Shown here: one piece after another, positions 1-11,225 of the stretch
Layout: each line of letters starts with the position of its first letter
Position numbering within the stretch: position 1 is the first letter of the stretch
DNA from: Ascarosepion bandense
Lineage: Eukaryota > Mollusca > Cephalopoda > Sepiida > Sepiidae
Length of the DNA stretch: 64,000 bases
NCBI GenBank assembly: GCA_037127315.1
Contig: JBBBDQ010000308.1
Location: 330,001 to 394,000 of the forward strand
Direction: 5' to 3'
The notes under the pieces: generated by a model
What the model saw: only the letters and a program-made list of their open reading frames with translations
The model's database searches: none
What the model was told of the DNA's origin: nothing
Position numbers and translations under genes: made by a program

Positions 1-158
1 TTGGCTGGCCAAAACAAAGGCTTCCTGGCTGCCACTCATCCAAAGACCCATTCTATTTTCATTTAGAATTATTCACTTGGCAAAAAATACTAAAAATAGT
101 ACGAAATATATCATTTCTTTTAAAATTTTGGGTGGCCTAATAATTATGGCTGGTAGTG
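1..158. mobile_element. MITE (Tc1/mariner type), right end
   Basis: This is the right half of the short element seen whole at 827-1216 and 18623-19010. It ends in TGGCTGGTAGTG against a (TA)n tract. The shared interior includes the run around AATAGTACGAAATATATCAT. The left part lies outside the window. Confidence 0.6.
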
Positions 159-614
159 TTTATATATATATATATATATATAAAACCTATACAAGAGGAG
201 TAGAAACATTTACAAGGCATTAAAGAAACATTCGATCTTTGATAGTTCAGTCAGATTTTGGGAAAGGCATGAAGTTCAATTTTTTCAGTGACTCCTCTTG
301 TGCCTACAGCTATCTGCTTGGCTTGACAGCCATGCTTGGCAGATTACTCTTGCCAGATATTTCTAGAAACTGCTAAGCTGATTATATAAATAGATAGATT
401 TAGTGGCGAGACACATGTTTTGCCTACATATACACAGAAGTCGAAACTAGACCAATGTGTTTTAAAATTTTCAAAAACCTTCAAAATCTAAGTGATAACA
501 GATCTTTGGCATTACTGACAGTTTTGTGATATAAAACTTGATAGTCAAATGCTTGAAATAAATGTTATATTCATTAATTCAGTTGTAAGCACTGAGTCTG
601 ACCCACCTCATACT

Positions 615-655
<41 letters not shown>

Positions 656-765
656 ATACCAGGGACAATGACTTCATTGAAAAAAGATGTGTGTGTAGAT
701 ATAAAAATAACTATGTGTACACAGACATAAATATTATATACTCACATATATTGGTATTCCTATAA

Positions 766-811
<46 letters not shown>

Positions 812-826
812 GCACACACACACACA
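159..826. repeat. Non-coding stretch with (TA)n and (CA)n tracts
   Basis: There is no gene here. TA microsatellites lie at about 161-182, 617-653 and 768-802, followed by a CA run at 802-828. The rest is AT-rich and I see nothing else in it. Confidence 0.6.
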
Positions 827-1216
827 CACTACCGGCTATAATTATTAGGCCACCCCAGTGTTTTAAAAAAATAATGTATTTCATATTATTTTTTAGTATT
901 TATTGCCAAGTGAATAATTGTAAATGAAAATAGAATGGTTCTTTTGTTAATATTGCACAATAACATGTAGATCAAATGAATTTATAAATATTTAATAATT
1001 ACCTATATTGCAGTTTCATCAATGAAAGAATAAAGAAAACTTAGGGTGATTCAAACGAGTTCATCTTTGCTTCTATGCCTTGTAAAATTTTGCAAAGTTA
1101 TAATAACAAAAGAACCATTCTATTTTCATTTGGCAATAAATACTAAAAATACTATGAAATACATCATTTCTTTAAAAAAAAAAACTGGGGTGGCCTAACA
1201 ACTATGGCCGGTAGTG
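827..1216. mobile_element. Complete MITE with Tc1/mariner-like ends
   Basis: The 390-bp element has terminal inverted repeats beginning CACTACCGGC, with TA-rich flanks on both sides as expected for TA-targeting transposons. The subterminal sequence (ATTAGGCCACCCC and its complement) and the AAAATAGAATGG motifs are also inverted. No coding capacity. Copies or parts recur at 1-158, 18386-18600 and 18623-19010. Confidence 0.75.
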
Positions 1217-1299
1217 TATATATATTTAAATTTGTTTAAACATTATTTTTTAATGGGTGCTCATATTTCTGTGGATAGTTTGTTTTTACTTTGATTAAA

Positions 1300-1740
1300 C
1301 TACATTTTTAATATCCAGTGGCCTGAATATTCAAAACTACCATTACCACTGACTATAGACATTATTTTGCAAGGACCTGAATAAATGAAAATTTGAAGAA
1401 TCGATGTCTGGTGAATATGGTAGGTGGGGTAACACATCCTAACCAAGCTGCAAAATTTTTGCTGGTTCTCCAAAGAAATGTGAGGTCTGGCATTATCCTG
1501 ATGGAAAACAACATATTTCCTATTCATCAATTCTGGGCATTTTTCTTGAATTGCTGCGTTTAATTTGTCCAGTTGCAAGCCGTACTTTTCCAACTCATTT
1601 GACTGGTGATTTGGCAGAAGCTCATCATACAGGATTCTTTTTCGATCCCACCAGATGTGCAACATGACTTTCTTAGTATGTAGACCTGCTTTTGGGGAAG
1701 CTAAAGTTGGATCATATCACTTGCTCCGGGATCATGTTTT
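1300..1740 (-). pseudogene. mariner transposase fragment
   Basis: The minus strand encodes a recognisable middle piece of a mariner-family (SETMAR/Mos-like) transposase. It has a LHIWWDRKRILYDELLP segment, a block ending CPELMNRKYVV, and the FHQDNARPH motif holding the second catalytic Asp. The frame continues upstream past about 1655 but is broken there. After the NARPH region it runs on towards a SPDL-like area that is no longer readable. This is a DDD cut-and-paste transposase remnant lacking its N- and C-terminal parts, and it should be inactive. Confidence 0.75.
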
Positions 1741-2082
1741 TGCTGAACACTGTTGCAAACATTTCATTTCTTATCACCCATCACAATTTGCTTCAAAAAG
1801 TTTATTTTCATTTCATTTACAGCTAATCACTGATAGAAATGCAATCCAAAGATTCTTTTCACTCAGATCATATGGTAACCAAACACTGTAGCAATTTGAG
1901 TACAAAAATGTCACTAAGTTCTCACAGATGGTGGATTTTGACAAATTTTACTATTTCTGCAAATTCCCACATTGTGCATTCCAGGTTATTCTCAATCAAT
2001 GCCTTGATCTGGATGTTGTCTGTAGTGGTTGGGGGTTCTGCCTATGCATTCTTCAGTTTTGTCAGCTAAAGCATCTTCACTG
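1741..2082. other. No gene recognised
   Basis: Several short plus-strand open frames occur, but their peptides show no family signature. The stretch may be more decayed transposon DNA between the mariner fragment and the SINE. Confidence 0.4.
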
Positions 2083-2386
2083 TCAGTCAGTTAAAGTGCC
2101 ATACGTGAAACACGCTTGGGCAATCATGTCTCTTTCGAAACATGACTGACTGGGCAGAGAATTATCCCGCAGTAGGTTGCCATTGCTTTCTGCGGTAGAC
2201 TGGTTGCCAGCCAAGGCTATAGAACCCAATCTGTCCTGTTATTTAACCCATAACTGGAAGGAAGAAACGGATTAATACCTTTCCCAAGGGTATTTGCGCA
2301 TAAGTGAATGCAATGAATTCAGCTGGAATTCGAACTCGGCTCCCCAGTTTCTCGTTCCAAGCCGATATCCACTGTACCACAATGCA
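2083..2386 (-). repeat. tRNA-derived SINE, copy 1
   Basis: This copy is reverse-oriented. The tRNA-like head lies at the high-coordinate end, with an A-box-like segment around GGTACAGTGGATATCGGC and a B-box-like GAGTTCGAATTCC on the minus strand. The body contains GGACAGATTGGGTTCTATAG and the tail the palindromic GACATGATCGCCC block ending CTTAACTGACTGA. Transcription would be by RNA polymerase III. This is the family also found eleven more times in the window. The type matches the tRNA-derived SINEs described from octopus. Confidence 0.85.
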
Positions 2387-3160
2387 TTTTGTTCCTTCCA
2401 AGCCATTTCTGCCTTTATGGTAATAAAAAAGCATCAAGTCTCTAAAATGCAACTTATAATCTTACATTTTCATAAGGATTCAAAATTGACATGAATTAAG
2501 TAATTTACACTTTCTTTAAAAAGAGATAGTTTGAAGTGATCTCTAATCAGAAATGCAAGCATATTATATCTGGTGATAAATTGGATATGTTCTAATGTGT
2601 TGAAACATGAACGACTAAAAATCGGCAGCAACTTTTCAGACAACTAAATAAATATAAAATAAAGTATGGCTATTCTGGTTACAGACAAAACTTTTTGCAG
2701 GGAGACTAATGAGACACTGAAAAGAAACTTAGAACAATATGAAAAAAAAAACCTAGCATTGTGAAGGAGCCTAATCCAATATAGCAATGATTCTTTTTTC
2801 TTATTGACAAAGAAAATTTTAAAAACAGTAAAGGAAAAGAAAGGAAATATTTTAATTCATAAGAACGTCAAAAATGTCTGAATGAACAGAAAGAAAAGAG
2901 AAAAAGACAGAGAGAAAGTGCATTTATAGGAGAAAAGTTTATGAGCAAAACATAAAAAAAAATTTAAAAAGAAAATATAAAAAAAGAGACAGAGAATGTG
3001 AACAAGTGATGATAAGTATAAAACCATTAAGGTAATATGTTGCACTTAGGTCTCTTGTTCAGTTGAACATACCTTTAAATCTTAAACCATAAAATTTTAA
3101 CGAGGCATTCAAATATGAAATTACAGCCAGATTTACATTGTTTTCCTGTAAGCCTATAGT
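2387..3160. other. AT-rich non-coding stretch
   Basis: There is no gene. The part at 2850-3010 is purine-rich on the plus strand and yields only low-complexity Phe/Leu frames on the minus strand. Confidence 0.5.
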
Positions 3161-3162
3161 GA

Positions 3163-3295
3163 CGGATATGCGTTGTGATGCAGTGGATATTGGCTCGAAA
3201 AGAGAAATCAGTGAGCCGAGCTTGAATTCCAGTTGAATACCCTGCATTCACTTAAGCACCGGTACCCTTGGGAATGGGTTAAATAACAGGGTAGG
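3163..3295 (+). repeat. tRNA-derived SINE, copy 2 (head only)
   Basis: The tRNA-like head and the first part of the body are present, from GGATATGCGTTGTGATGCAG to GGGTTAAATAACAGGG. The tail is missing. Confidence 0.75.
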
Positions 3296-3925
3296 ACTTG
3301 GGGATCCTGAAAACAAATCCCAATGAATCTTGATACTCGAAAAGAAAAAAGTATTACTAGACACAAAACTTTTATAAAAACAACAATAAATTGTTGAAAA
3401 GAAAAAGGTATTACCATCAATAAATAAATAAAAATTTCATTGGCAATAAATGACCCGCCGAGGTTGATACGCCATAAAAACAAAACAACCAAAATATTGT
3501 TCTCCATTTGAAGAAAGCCCAAGGCAGACACTTACTTTTAACAGGGTCCCTTCTATGTTTAAGAGACAAATTGGAAACACCAAATAATGTGCAGGTGTCA
3601 GAGCATGAGTGGTGCACATGAAGGCAAAAAAAAAAAATCTTGAGACTGAATTGACTTAAATGCCTGTCACTTGTGGCTCTAATGCCTGATGTCAGAAACT
3701 GGCCCAACCTATCAACATTACTAAAAAAGCAACAAGTGCACAGAAGTGTCAGTTAGAACAACAGGCAATCGGCTGTTGGGGAACTTTGCATGCCAGACCC
3801 CAACTGGAAGATGATTAATTGCATTATTTCAAATATTTACTAGCAGCTTTTTCTATATTGACAAACAGATAAGAATCACATAATGCCATGTAAATGCATA
3901 TATACAACTTATGTGCATGTATATG

Positions 3926-3970
<45 letters not shown>

Positions 3971-3984
3971 TATTGAGGCAGCAA
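3296..3984. other. No gene; unclassified sequence and a (TA)n tract
   Basis: A minus-strand frame at about 3417-3707 has a donor-like GTAAGT near 3536 but no acceptor or family match. A TA microsatellite lies at about 3931-3967. Confidence 0.4.
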
Positions 3985-4605
3985 ATCATTTTCTAAACAT
4001 ATACTGTTAAATATAAGAGACAATGAATGTCTATTATGTTTAATCATGAGCCGTTCTAAACGTCGTATTTTGGCTTTAATTTCAGATGAAAATAAAGACA
4101 AAAATTCTCCAACATTTTGATAATTTTTTATTAAATTGGTTCTAAGCTTTCGGCTCACATGAGCCATCTTCAGAGAGGTTATAAGGATGGTAACACAATA
4201 ACATCCACCATCAGCGACGTTTTTATCTTGTGTTGACATAAAACTCCACTAAGTAACGGCAATATCACGCGGTGTGACGTCATAGAACCGCATTGCAAAT
4301 TTGAGAACTGCATTTGTTATTTTTGGTAACTATTGCCGTTACTTAGTGGAGTTTTATGTCAGCATAAGAAAATATTGTCGCTGATGGTGAATGTTATTGT
4401 GCTACCATCCTTATAACCTCTCTGAAGATGGCTCATGTGAGCCAAAAACTTAGAACCAACTTAATAAAAAATTATCCATATGTTGGAGAATTTTTGTCTT
4501 TATTTTCAACTGAAATTAAAGCCAAAATATGACATTTAGAACAGCTCATGATTAAACATAATAGACATTCGTCGTCTCTTATATTTAACAGTATATGTTT
4601 AGAAA
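3985..4605. repeat. Near-palindrome of Penelope-like 3' tails
   Basis: Two copies of one roughly 300-bp sequence face each other, centred near 4290. The left arm begins CATATACTGTTAAATATAAG and the right arm ends with its complement. Both contain the hairpin GGCTCATGTGAGCC (complement on the left at about 4155-4168). The same tail closes the Penelope-like fragment at 7455-8540 and recurs as a palindrome at 5895-6445. It has no coding capacity. See the finding on the ribozyme-like hairpin. Confidence 0.75.
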
Positions 4606-4849
4606 AAAAATATATATATATATAGTTACTTGTACACATATTAGTCGTACTTATACATGTTATTTGAACATACAGGGTGTAATGGAAGAATTGTTGCCCA
4701 AATTACGCAAAAATGAAAATAGCACTGACATCTCATTTTAACAGATATACAGAGTGGGATGAATGAATTGTCATCTAAACTATGCAAAAATGAAAATAAC
4801 ATCTATTTCTCATTTTAACAGTAATATTTACCAAAATTACACAAAATAC

Positions 4850-5470
4850 TAAAGAGTAAATTTATTCAATAAAATCACCATTAGCTTCAACTGTGGCCTC
4901 CAGACAACTACAGAATCTCTCCTGGGTGGTTTTCATGTTTATGTTGGTAAATGCTGCCATAATCCTTGTCTTCAGTTCATCTTTGGAGTTACAAGGAGTT
5001 TTGTTAGTCTCTTGCTCAACTGCACCCAACACATAATAATCAAGAGGGTTGTAGTCCGGGGAGTTAGATGACCAGATATAAAAAAGGATATGGTCACAGA
5101 AATTTTCTGACAGTCGTGACTGGGTTCTCCTGCTTGTGTGGCATGGTATAGAATCTGGTAGTTAGACATAGTGTCTTTCAGCTGCCACCCTCTTGACCCA
5201 GGGCAGCACTACCTTGTCAAGGCACTTGATGTAGGCCTTTGTTTGAAGCTCTGTGGGGAGATGAATGGAGGCATAATGTTGCCAACCTGAGTAATCACTC
5301 CAAGCACCTTCATAATCTCCATTAGACTCATCCAGGTTTTTTCCAAATCCTCTGCAATGTCCTCAGATTGACATCAAAACACTCTGAAATGTTCCTATTG
5401 AAACTTCTGGCATGAATACCAAAAAGTACAGCATACCATTTCCAAATTTCTGGCAAAGTGAATTGCATCA
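4850..5470 (-). pseudogene. mariner-like DDE transposase remnant
   Basis: Read on the minus strand from about 5470 downward, conserved transposase blocks appear in order with frame breaks. They are an EIMKVLGVITQVGNIMPP segment, then LDKVVLPWVKRVAAER, a PCHTSRRTQSRLSENF segment next to the second catalytic position, and WSSNSPDYNPLDYYVLGAVE with the third catalytic Asp. The C-terminal tail is rich in LEATVEANGDF. This is a widespread Tc1/mariner superfamily group. Stop codons, for example before the PCHTS block, and frameshifts show it is dead. Confidence 0.75.
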
Positions 5471-5545
5471 CGGTGCTCTCTTTCTTGCTGTCATGGTGCC
5501 CTATCTAAATTGGAATGAGCTCTTCCTCCTTCATAAATACTAACC

Positions 5546-5760
5546 TGTGAGACTCCCTAGAGGAGGCAGTCAAGATGCAGTGTAACTTGACAGTTCGGAC
5601 GGACACTTGTGTCGGCTGACTAATAACACTCTTATTTTGTATACATGTCCTGTTATTCCAATACACTGGTTCAACCTACCTTCTTCTTTTCGTGCCATTC
5701 TTCCTGGCCCTAATAGGTCACAACACTCACAAATGGTGCCCAACTGACCCTATTATACTG
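5546..5760 (+). repeat. Possible LTR with primer-binding-like site
   Basis: A 185-bp stretch begins TGTGAGACTCCC and ends GGTCACAACA, as LTRs do. It is followed after seven bases by TGGTGCCCAACTGACC, which resembles a tRNA primer site. A related sequence lies reversed at about 16720-16815 (GGTTCAAACAGTGTATTAGA). No gag or pol follows, so it would be a solo or truncated element. Confidence 0.3.
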
Positions 5761-5829
5761 TGCAGATGACAAAAATCAGAAACAATGTGCATACACAAAA
5801 TTTTTAAGTCGTGACAATCTATCCATCGC

Positions 5830-5860
<31 letters not shown>

Positions 5861-5894
5861 TTTATATAGTGTATCAAGGTAGCAGATAATTTTT

Positions 5895-6445
5895 TAAACA
5901 TATAATTAAATATAACTGACAATCAATGTCTATTTTGTTTAAACATGAGCTGTTCTAAACATCATATTTTGGCCTTAATTTCAGGTGAAAATAAAGACAA
6001 AAATTCTCCATCATTTGGATATTTTCTATTATGCTGGTTCTAAGCATTATAAATAATAATAAATATTAATTTGCATTTAGACATATGGTTCGGATAACAT
6101 TTTGGTCTCTCACGTGAAGTGACGTCATAGAACCGCATTACAAATTCACGAACTGTGTCTGCTATTCGGTGACTGCTATCATCGCATAGCAATGTTTTAT
6201 GTCAACACAAGATAATATCATCTCTGATGGTGGATGTCTTTATGTCAACGTTCCTGTAACCTTGCTGAAGATGGCTCATGTGAGCTGAAAGCTTAGAACC
6301 AATATAATAAAAAATATCCAAATCTTGGACAATTTTTGTCTTTATTTTCACCTGAAATTAAAGCCAAAATGCGATGTTTAGAATGTCTCATGATTAAACA
6401 TAATAGACATTCATTGTCTATTATATGTAACAATATATATATATA
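5895..6445. repeat. Second near-palindrome of Penelope-like tails
   Basis: The left arm at about 5895-6040 and the right arm at about 6250-6445 are inverted copies of the PLE tail: the TGAAAATAAAGACAAAAATT block and the GATTAAACATAATAGACATT block. The centre has a GTGACGTCATAGAACCGCAT stretch shared with the palindrome at 3985. The arms are more diverged than in the first palindrome. Confidence 0.65.
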
Positions 6446-6469
6446 TATACATGATATATCACATGCTAA

Positions 6470-6735
6470 AAGTCTGCCTTCTTCTACTGAGCACCCATAG
6501 CTCAGAGGTAGAATCGCCAACTGATCGGGTTTCAATTTTGGCTAAAAAGCAATCGAATGTCTAATAGTACTGATGAGCCGTAATACAGCAAAACAGATCT
6601 GTCTGCAGATGACTATGCTCTCACACCCTGATTGAGCACTCTGGAAGAATGGTAGACTTTGAAAAAACAGTAGCTACTCTAGCATCTACACTTTGTTCAT
6701 TCAGTAATAAATTAGAATACTCTCAGCTATTGACA
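6470..6735 (+). repeat. tRNA-headed SINE with hammerhead-like core, copy A
   Basis: A tRNA-like block has an A-box-like CATAGCTCAGAGGTAGAATC and a B-box-like GGGTTTCAATTTT. It is followed by CTGATGAG (6570-6577), a stem II position that is nearly self-pairing, AAAAC in place of GAAAC, and AGATCTGTC. Downstream comes a shared body (CTCACACCCTGATTGAGCAC). The family differs from the main SINE. See the ribozyme finding. Confidence 0.6.
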
Positions 6736-6774
6736 TGTGTATATATGATATATCACACAGTAATATTTGCTTCC

Positions 6775-6925
6775 TTCTACCGAGCACCTCAGAGGTAGAA
6801 TCACCAACTGATGCCAATTCAGTTGGGTTTCAATCCTGAGTAAAAAGCAAAAGCAAATGGATGTCTAACCATACTGATAAGCTGTGATACAGTGAAACAG
6901 ATCTGTCTGCAGATGACTATATATA
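6775..6925 (+). repeat. tRNA-headed SINE with hammerhead-like core, copy B
   Basis: This copy repeats the tRNA-like head (CCTCAGAGGTAGAATCACC, GGGTTTCAATCC) about 300 bp after copy A. The core reads CTGATAAG (6874-6881), then GCTG-TGATA-CAGT, then GAAAC and AGATCTGTC. One core base is changed (G to A) and stem II has one mismatch. The copy breaks off in a TA tract. Confidence 0.6.
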
Positions 6926-6934
6926 TATATATAT

Positions 6935-7430
6935 ACTAGCATCATAGCCTGGCGTTGCCCGTGCAACTCAGAACATTTTAGTACTAGAAGAAGATGCTAA
7001 TCAGAGGAGTAGATTTTGTTTTTGTTTGAAAAAACACTTTTTTAAAAAATATTTCTTGTTTCAAAATCATGGGGTAAAATATTCACATTTTTTTGTTGAC
7101 CAAATAAATTTTTAAAATGTCAGAATAAAAATTAAATATAAAGGCTCTTTTTTTTTTAATAAAAATATTTTAGTCGCGTTTGACACGTGTGATTTGAATT
7201 ATGTGACGTAATTTAGCAACCATCTTAGATCTTAGATGTTTTATGGAGCAAATGTAAACAATCAGCTCCATTGGCCAAAAAGTGTGAAATGGAAAATTGC
7301 TGAACTCAAAAAGTATGTCGACCTGGCATCCCTGTAGATATGTGTCCCTAGAAAGTTTGAATTGTGTAGCTTAAAAAATGTAGGCACGCATAGGAAACAG
7401 TCGCTCACAGACTCACAGATTGCCTTTTAT
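6935..7430 (+). repeat. Unclassified dispersed repeat, divergent copy
   Basis: It starts CTAGCATCATAGCCTGGCG and ends TTGCCTTTTA before a TA tract, like the repeats at 16821, 22731, 38667 and 41425. The interior differs. No coding capacity seen. Confidence 0.5.
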
Positions 7431-7454
7431 ATATATATATATATAGATAGATAG

Positions 7455-7866
7455 ATACTGTTAAATATAGGAAACAATGAAGGTCTATTATATTTAATCA
7501 TGAGCCATTCTAAACATCAAAATTTAATTAACTTTAATTTCAGTCGAAAATAAAGACAAAAATTCTCCAACATTTGGATAATTTTTTATTAAGTTGGTTC
7601 TAAGCTTTCGGCTCACATGAGCCATCTTCAGAGAGGTTACAAGGATGTTAACACAAAAACATCCACCATCAGTGACGATTTTATCTTGTGTTGACATAAA
7701 ACTCTGCTAAGCAACACCATCAGTTACCAAAAATAGCAAACACAGTTCACAAATTTGTAATGCAGTTCTACGACGTCACACTGCGTGAGAGTTTGAAATG
7801 ATAACAGAACCATATATTTAAATGGAATGTAGTGTGTTATGACCAGATTTAAACGTGATTTTATTA
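7455..7866 (-). repeat. Penelope-like element 3' region
   Basis: On the minus strand this follows the GIY-YIG reading frame and carries the tail found in the palindromes at 3985 and 5895. The tail includes the GGCTCATGTGAGCC hairpin (complement at about 7611-7624) and the conserved end near 7455. Confidence 0.7.
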
Positions 7867-7867
7867 A

Positions 7868-8540
7868 GTGTGGTTTGTTTGGATTTTATGTAGATGGCCT
7901 CCAATATCTGAAGGTTCTTTTTACTGTGTGTATGAGTGAGGATTATTTTATTGTTGACTAAAATCTGTCTGATATTACCTACATTGGTTATGTTTTTATG
8001 TTTAATTATACTCTAATCAGAAAGGTGACAGGTAAGTCTACAGGAGAGTGTGGTTGTAGTAAAACCGATATATGTAATGGGTTTATTATTAGTACCAGAG
8101 ATACAATCTCTGAATGAGCATGTAAATTGATACACTACATTTTTTTTTGGTAGAGGATTTTGTTGAGTGCTCATAGGGTTATTAGAGATATATGAGGTCA
8201 ATTGTTTTGAAATTTTTATAATATATGATGAGTTTAATTTGATTATTACTAATCACTGGTTTAACATTTCTACGTATTATGTTTTTGAGAGTTTTTTCAT
8301 TTTGTTTGTAATTATTATGTGTATGGTTGCAATAATATAAGTTAATAATGTTATGTTGATTTTGATGTACACCATTATTATTAATATTATCAATATTGTT
8401 AAAGCTATTGTTAAGTTTGTTGAGATACATTTTAATTTGCTGATCAATAACGGAGTTAGGAAATCCATTATTGACATCTGTTTGTTTAATGTTCTGTAAT
8501 TCTTTATAAAATATGGATTTGGAAGAAGATATCATTTGTA
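7868..8540 (-). pseudogene. Penelope-like element, C-terminal RT flank and GIY-YIG domain
   Basis: Two overlapping minus-strand frames give the end of a Penelope-like polyprotein. First comes the post-RT region (NGFPNSVIDQQIKMYLNKL, residues with many Asn). A shift near 8190 follows. Then comes the endonuclease core: VVYQFTCSFRDCISG, the YIGF motif in ITYIGFTTTTLSCRL, and a HLSD helix. The frame resumes after a stop and ends LQILEAIYIKSKQ, the usual C-terminal Glu-bearing helix. GIY-YIG nuclease cuts target DNA for this class of retroelement. The RT core is missing upstream, so this is a 5'-truncated, frameshifted copy. Its tail lies at 7455-7866. Confidence 0.75.
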
Positions 8541-10479
8541 TGTGTTGAATATATATATATATAAATATAAATATTTTCTAAACATATACTGTTAAATATA
8601 AGAGACAGCAGGAATTAAATCATTAGATCTGATGCGTCTTACCACTAGACTACAGAAGATTCATTAAAACATAATTTTAAAACAAATAAAATTCAAATAT
8701 GTTTGTTAATGCCAGTTTCGTAAATTTCCATATAATTTCGCAATATTGTCTTTAGTTGCGTTTGTTTATATTAAATACAATTTGAGCAGATACAAATTGT
8801 TCTATAAAAAGAACTCAGGAAAACATATTTTTAAAGCTTAAATGAAATCTTGTTTGCCATGAATCTTCCATAGTCACAAAAGACTTGTCAGATCTAATGA
8901 CCACATCTCACTGGTATTGGGAGTATGCAGGTTCAATTCCAGTCAGAAGATAGATATTTTCCAAATAAGATTTCTTAATCAATTTAAACCAGTGGAAATT
9001 TTATAATATACTGTTTCATTACAAAATGAGACAATCCAATCAAATATGAGTATCCATTAAAAAATGACGTTGAAACAAATAAAATTCATATATATGTATT
9101 GTAATGATTGTTACAATGGTTTATAAAAGCATAGTATCACTACACAAAAATCTTTGCGTTTCAGAGCTACATTTGCTCCTCATCTGGTGATAAGTTGAAA
9201 TGAAAAATAAATGGTGAAAACAACTTATTTTTGGTAATATAATATGTAAGTGAATGCTGTGGGAGTTTAGTAAGATTTAGCTAGCAGTTTGTAGCCATAG
9301 TGATACAGCCTTGGGTTAGGAGAGGGGTGCGGAGTAGGTTAGTTTTGGACAGGTCACTTTTTAGTTTTGTCTGGGTAATTCTTATATTGGGATGTAAGGT
9401 TTTTTAAGAAAGGGTAGATACTTTTTATTTTACTACTATCTATGAGTGGATGGAATAGAGTTGCTATTAATGTTGTGTGAGTTTATTTTCTTTTATTTAT
9501 ACAATGTTCTTTTTTTATTTTGAGGATTAAACATGGGTATTAATTTCCTTTTTAGAGGGGATTATTTGATGTGAATGAGGTATTCATATACATATATTTT
9601 TTTTTAAATATAAAACTTTAATTCAAAAGGAAAAGCAGGAAGGTAAATCCCAAAGAAACGATCCTAATTAATATTAATTACATTAATATTAAAAAATGAT
9701 CAAGGTGGAAGGCTCAATGTAATTAATATTTAAATTACTTTCTTATTAATCCCACCTCTTTAATTTTTCTGTGAAGTATATTTTTTGAATTTCCGCCAGA
9801 AATATATCTTGCTTTATTTTTAAATAAAAAGTTGCTGATGATACATGAAATTTCTCTTAGGGATTTCATGTAGAAATGGGCATACAACTGATTTGAACAT
9901 CGAAATTTATTTTATATATATATATTAATAAATATACATATTATCCTACATCTATGGCACAAATGATAGTTTTAAGCAATATGCAATCATCAGGTGTATA
10001 TTTCAAACTGATTGATTTTAATTTAAGTTCACTCGATGTTAATGGGAATTAAATCTTATAAAGTTACTGCTTTTTTAATGACAAGATTAAAAATTTTAAT
10101 ATTCTATGGTCACATGTAGATAAAAATTTAAAATTTGAAATTTAAAATAAAATAATAAAATGCAGATAGAAGAAATCAAAGGGGCATAAATCATGAGTCT
10201 TAAAAATTTAAGTATTTAAATATTACCAGTACATAAAAAACAAGGAAAATTAAAATTTTAAATAAAAATAAAAGAAAGGAAAAATGAAAAAAAAATTAAG
10301 AAGTAAAATTTAGAAATAAGAATTAAAAATTATACAATGTAAGGAGCAAAACTAAAAGGGATTTAATTCATAATTGTTAAATTTCATCTTGTGGGTGAAA
10401 GAAAGACAGAAAAAAATAAACGTAAAGAGGAATCTATATCAAATTGGGTCTAGGAATTTAAGTAAAGATTTTTTTCTAT

Positions 10480-10530
<51 letters not shown>

Positions 10531-10815
10531 GATATGATAAAGATATGGTTTGGCGATATGCTACATTTATAAATTTATACATAAAAATGCTCAATATCAG
10601 GTTAAAACTGAGTGGCGACAATCTGTTTAATGCATGACTACAATCTTCAAGCCATGTGTGTTATGTTTCAAGGTTCAACAATTTATATATGCTGGTCAAT
10701 GGTGCATTATAGGTAGTAAGGTCTACTGTATTATCCTCGTGGTTATTGAATGGGCAGTAATGGTTATGTTTCCAATATAAATGTGTGTGTGGGTGTGATG
10801 TATGTGTGTGTGTAA

Positions 10816-10817
<2 letters not shown>
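8541..10817. other. AT-rich stretch without a gene
   Basis: Very low GC. It includes short tRNA-like scraps (for example GGTTCAATTCCAGTC near 8930-8945), TA tracts at about 8548-8562 and 10484-10527, and long A-rich runs. No frame has a family signature. Confidence 0.5.
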
Positions 10818-10850
<33 letters not shown>

Positions 10851-10857
<7 letters not shown>

Positions 10858-11225
10858 AGGATTAATTCAAAGATGTTGAATGGCCATTTCGATATGAAGA
10901 TCCCCACGGGGGACGACACATCACCTCAGCAACAGAAAAAACCTTTCAGAAACTGGAGAAAAATTAGTCTACTTTTCCTTTTTAAATAGATTGCAAAGAA
11001 ATTAAAAAATAAATAATAAAATAAAATAAAAATAAAAATAAAGGGAAAGAAAAAGAAAAAGAAAAAGAAAACGAAAAAGAAAAAGAAAAAAGATAGAATA
11101 AAATCAAATAAATAAGAAAAGAAAAAAAAAATTGACATCGTCTGGGGTCGCAAAAAAAAGGGAGAATGTAACTAAAAATTAACAGACAGCCGTGTTAAAT
11201 CGACGTAAGTTTAAGCAACACGGAA
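10851..11225. repeat. Left long inverted repeat of a composite Penelope-like element
   Basis: The 375-bp sequence from TTAAAAAAGG to AAGCAACACGGAA is the reverse complement of 13452-13802 with only small differences, mainly in the A-rich middle. It contains a CCCCACGGGGG hairpin. It runs directly into the RT reading frame. Confidence 0.85.

Noticed and set aside
2083..2386. tRNA genes in the SINE heads
   Set aside because: A and B box regions are present but the cloverleaf is not complete and all twelve copies carry the same 200-bp body.
3417..3707. 96-residue minus-strand frame with a donor-like GTAAGT at its side
   Set aside because: No convincing acceptor, a run of Phe codons from poly-T, and no recognisable family.
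8013..8535. Host gene on the minus strand
   Set aside because: The two frames together match the end of a Penelope-like protein with GIY-YIG and share the tail of other element copies.
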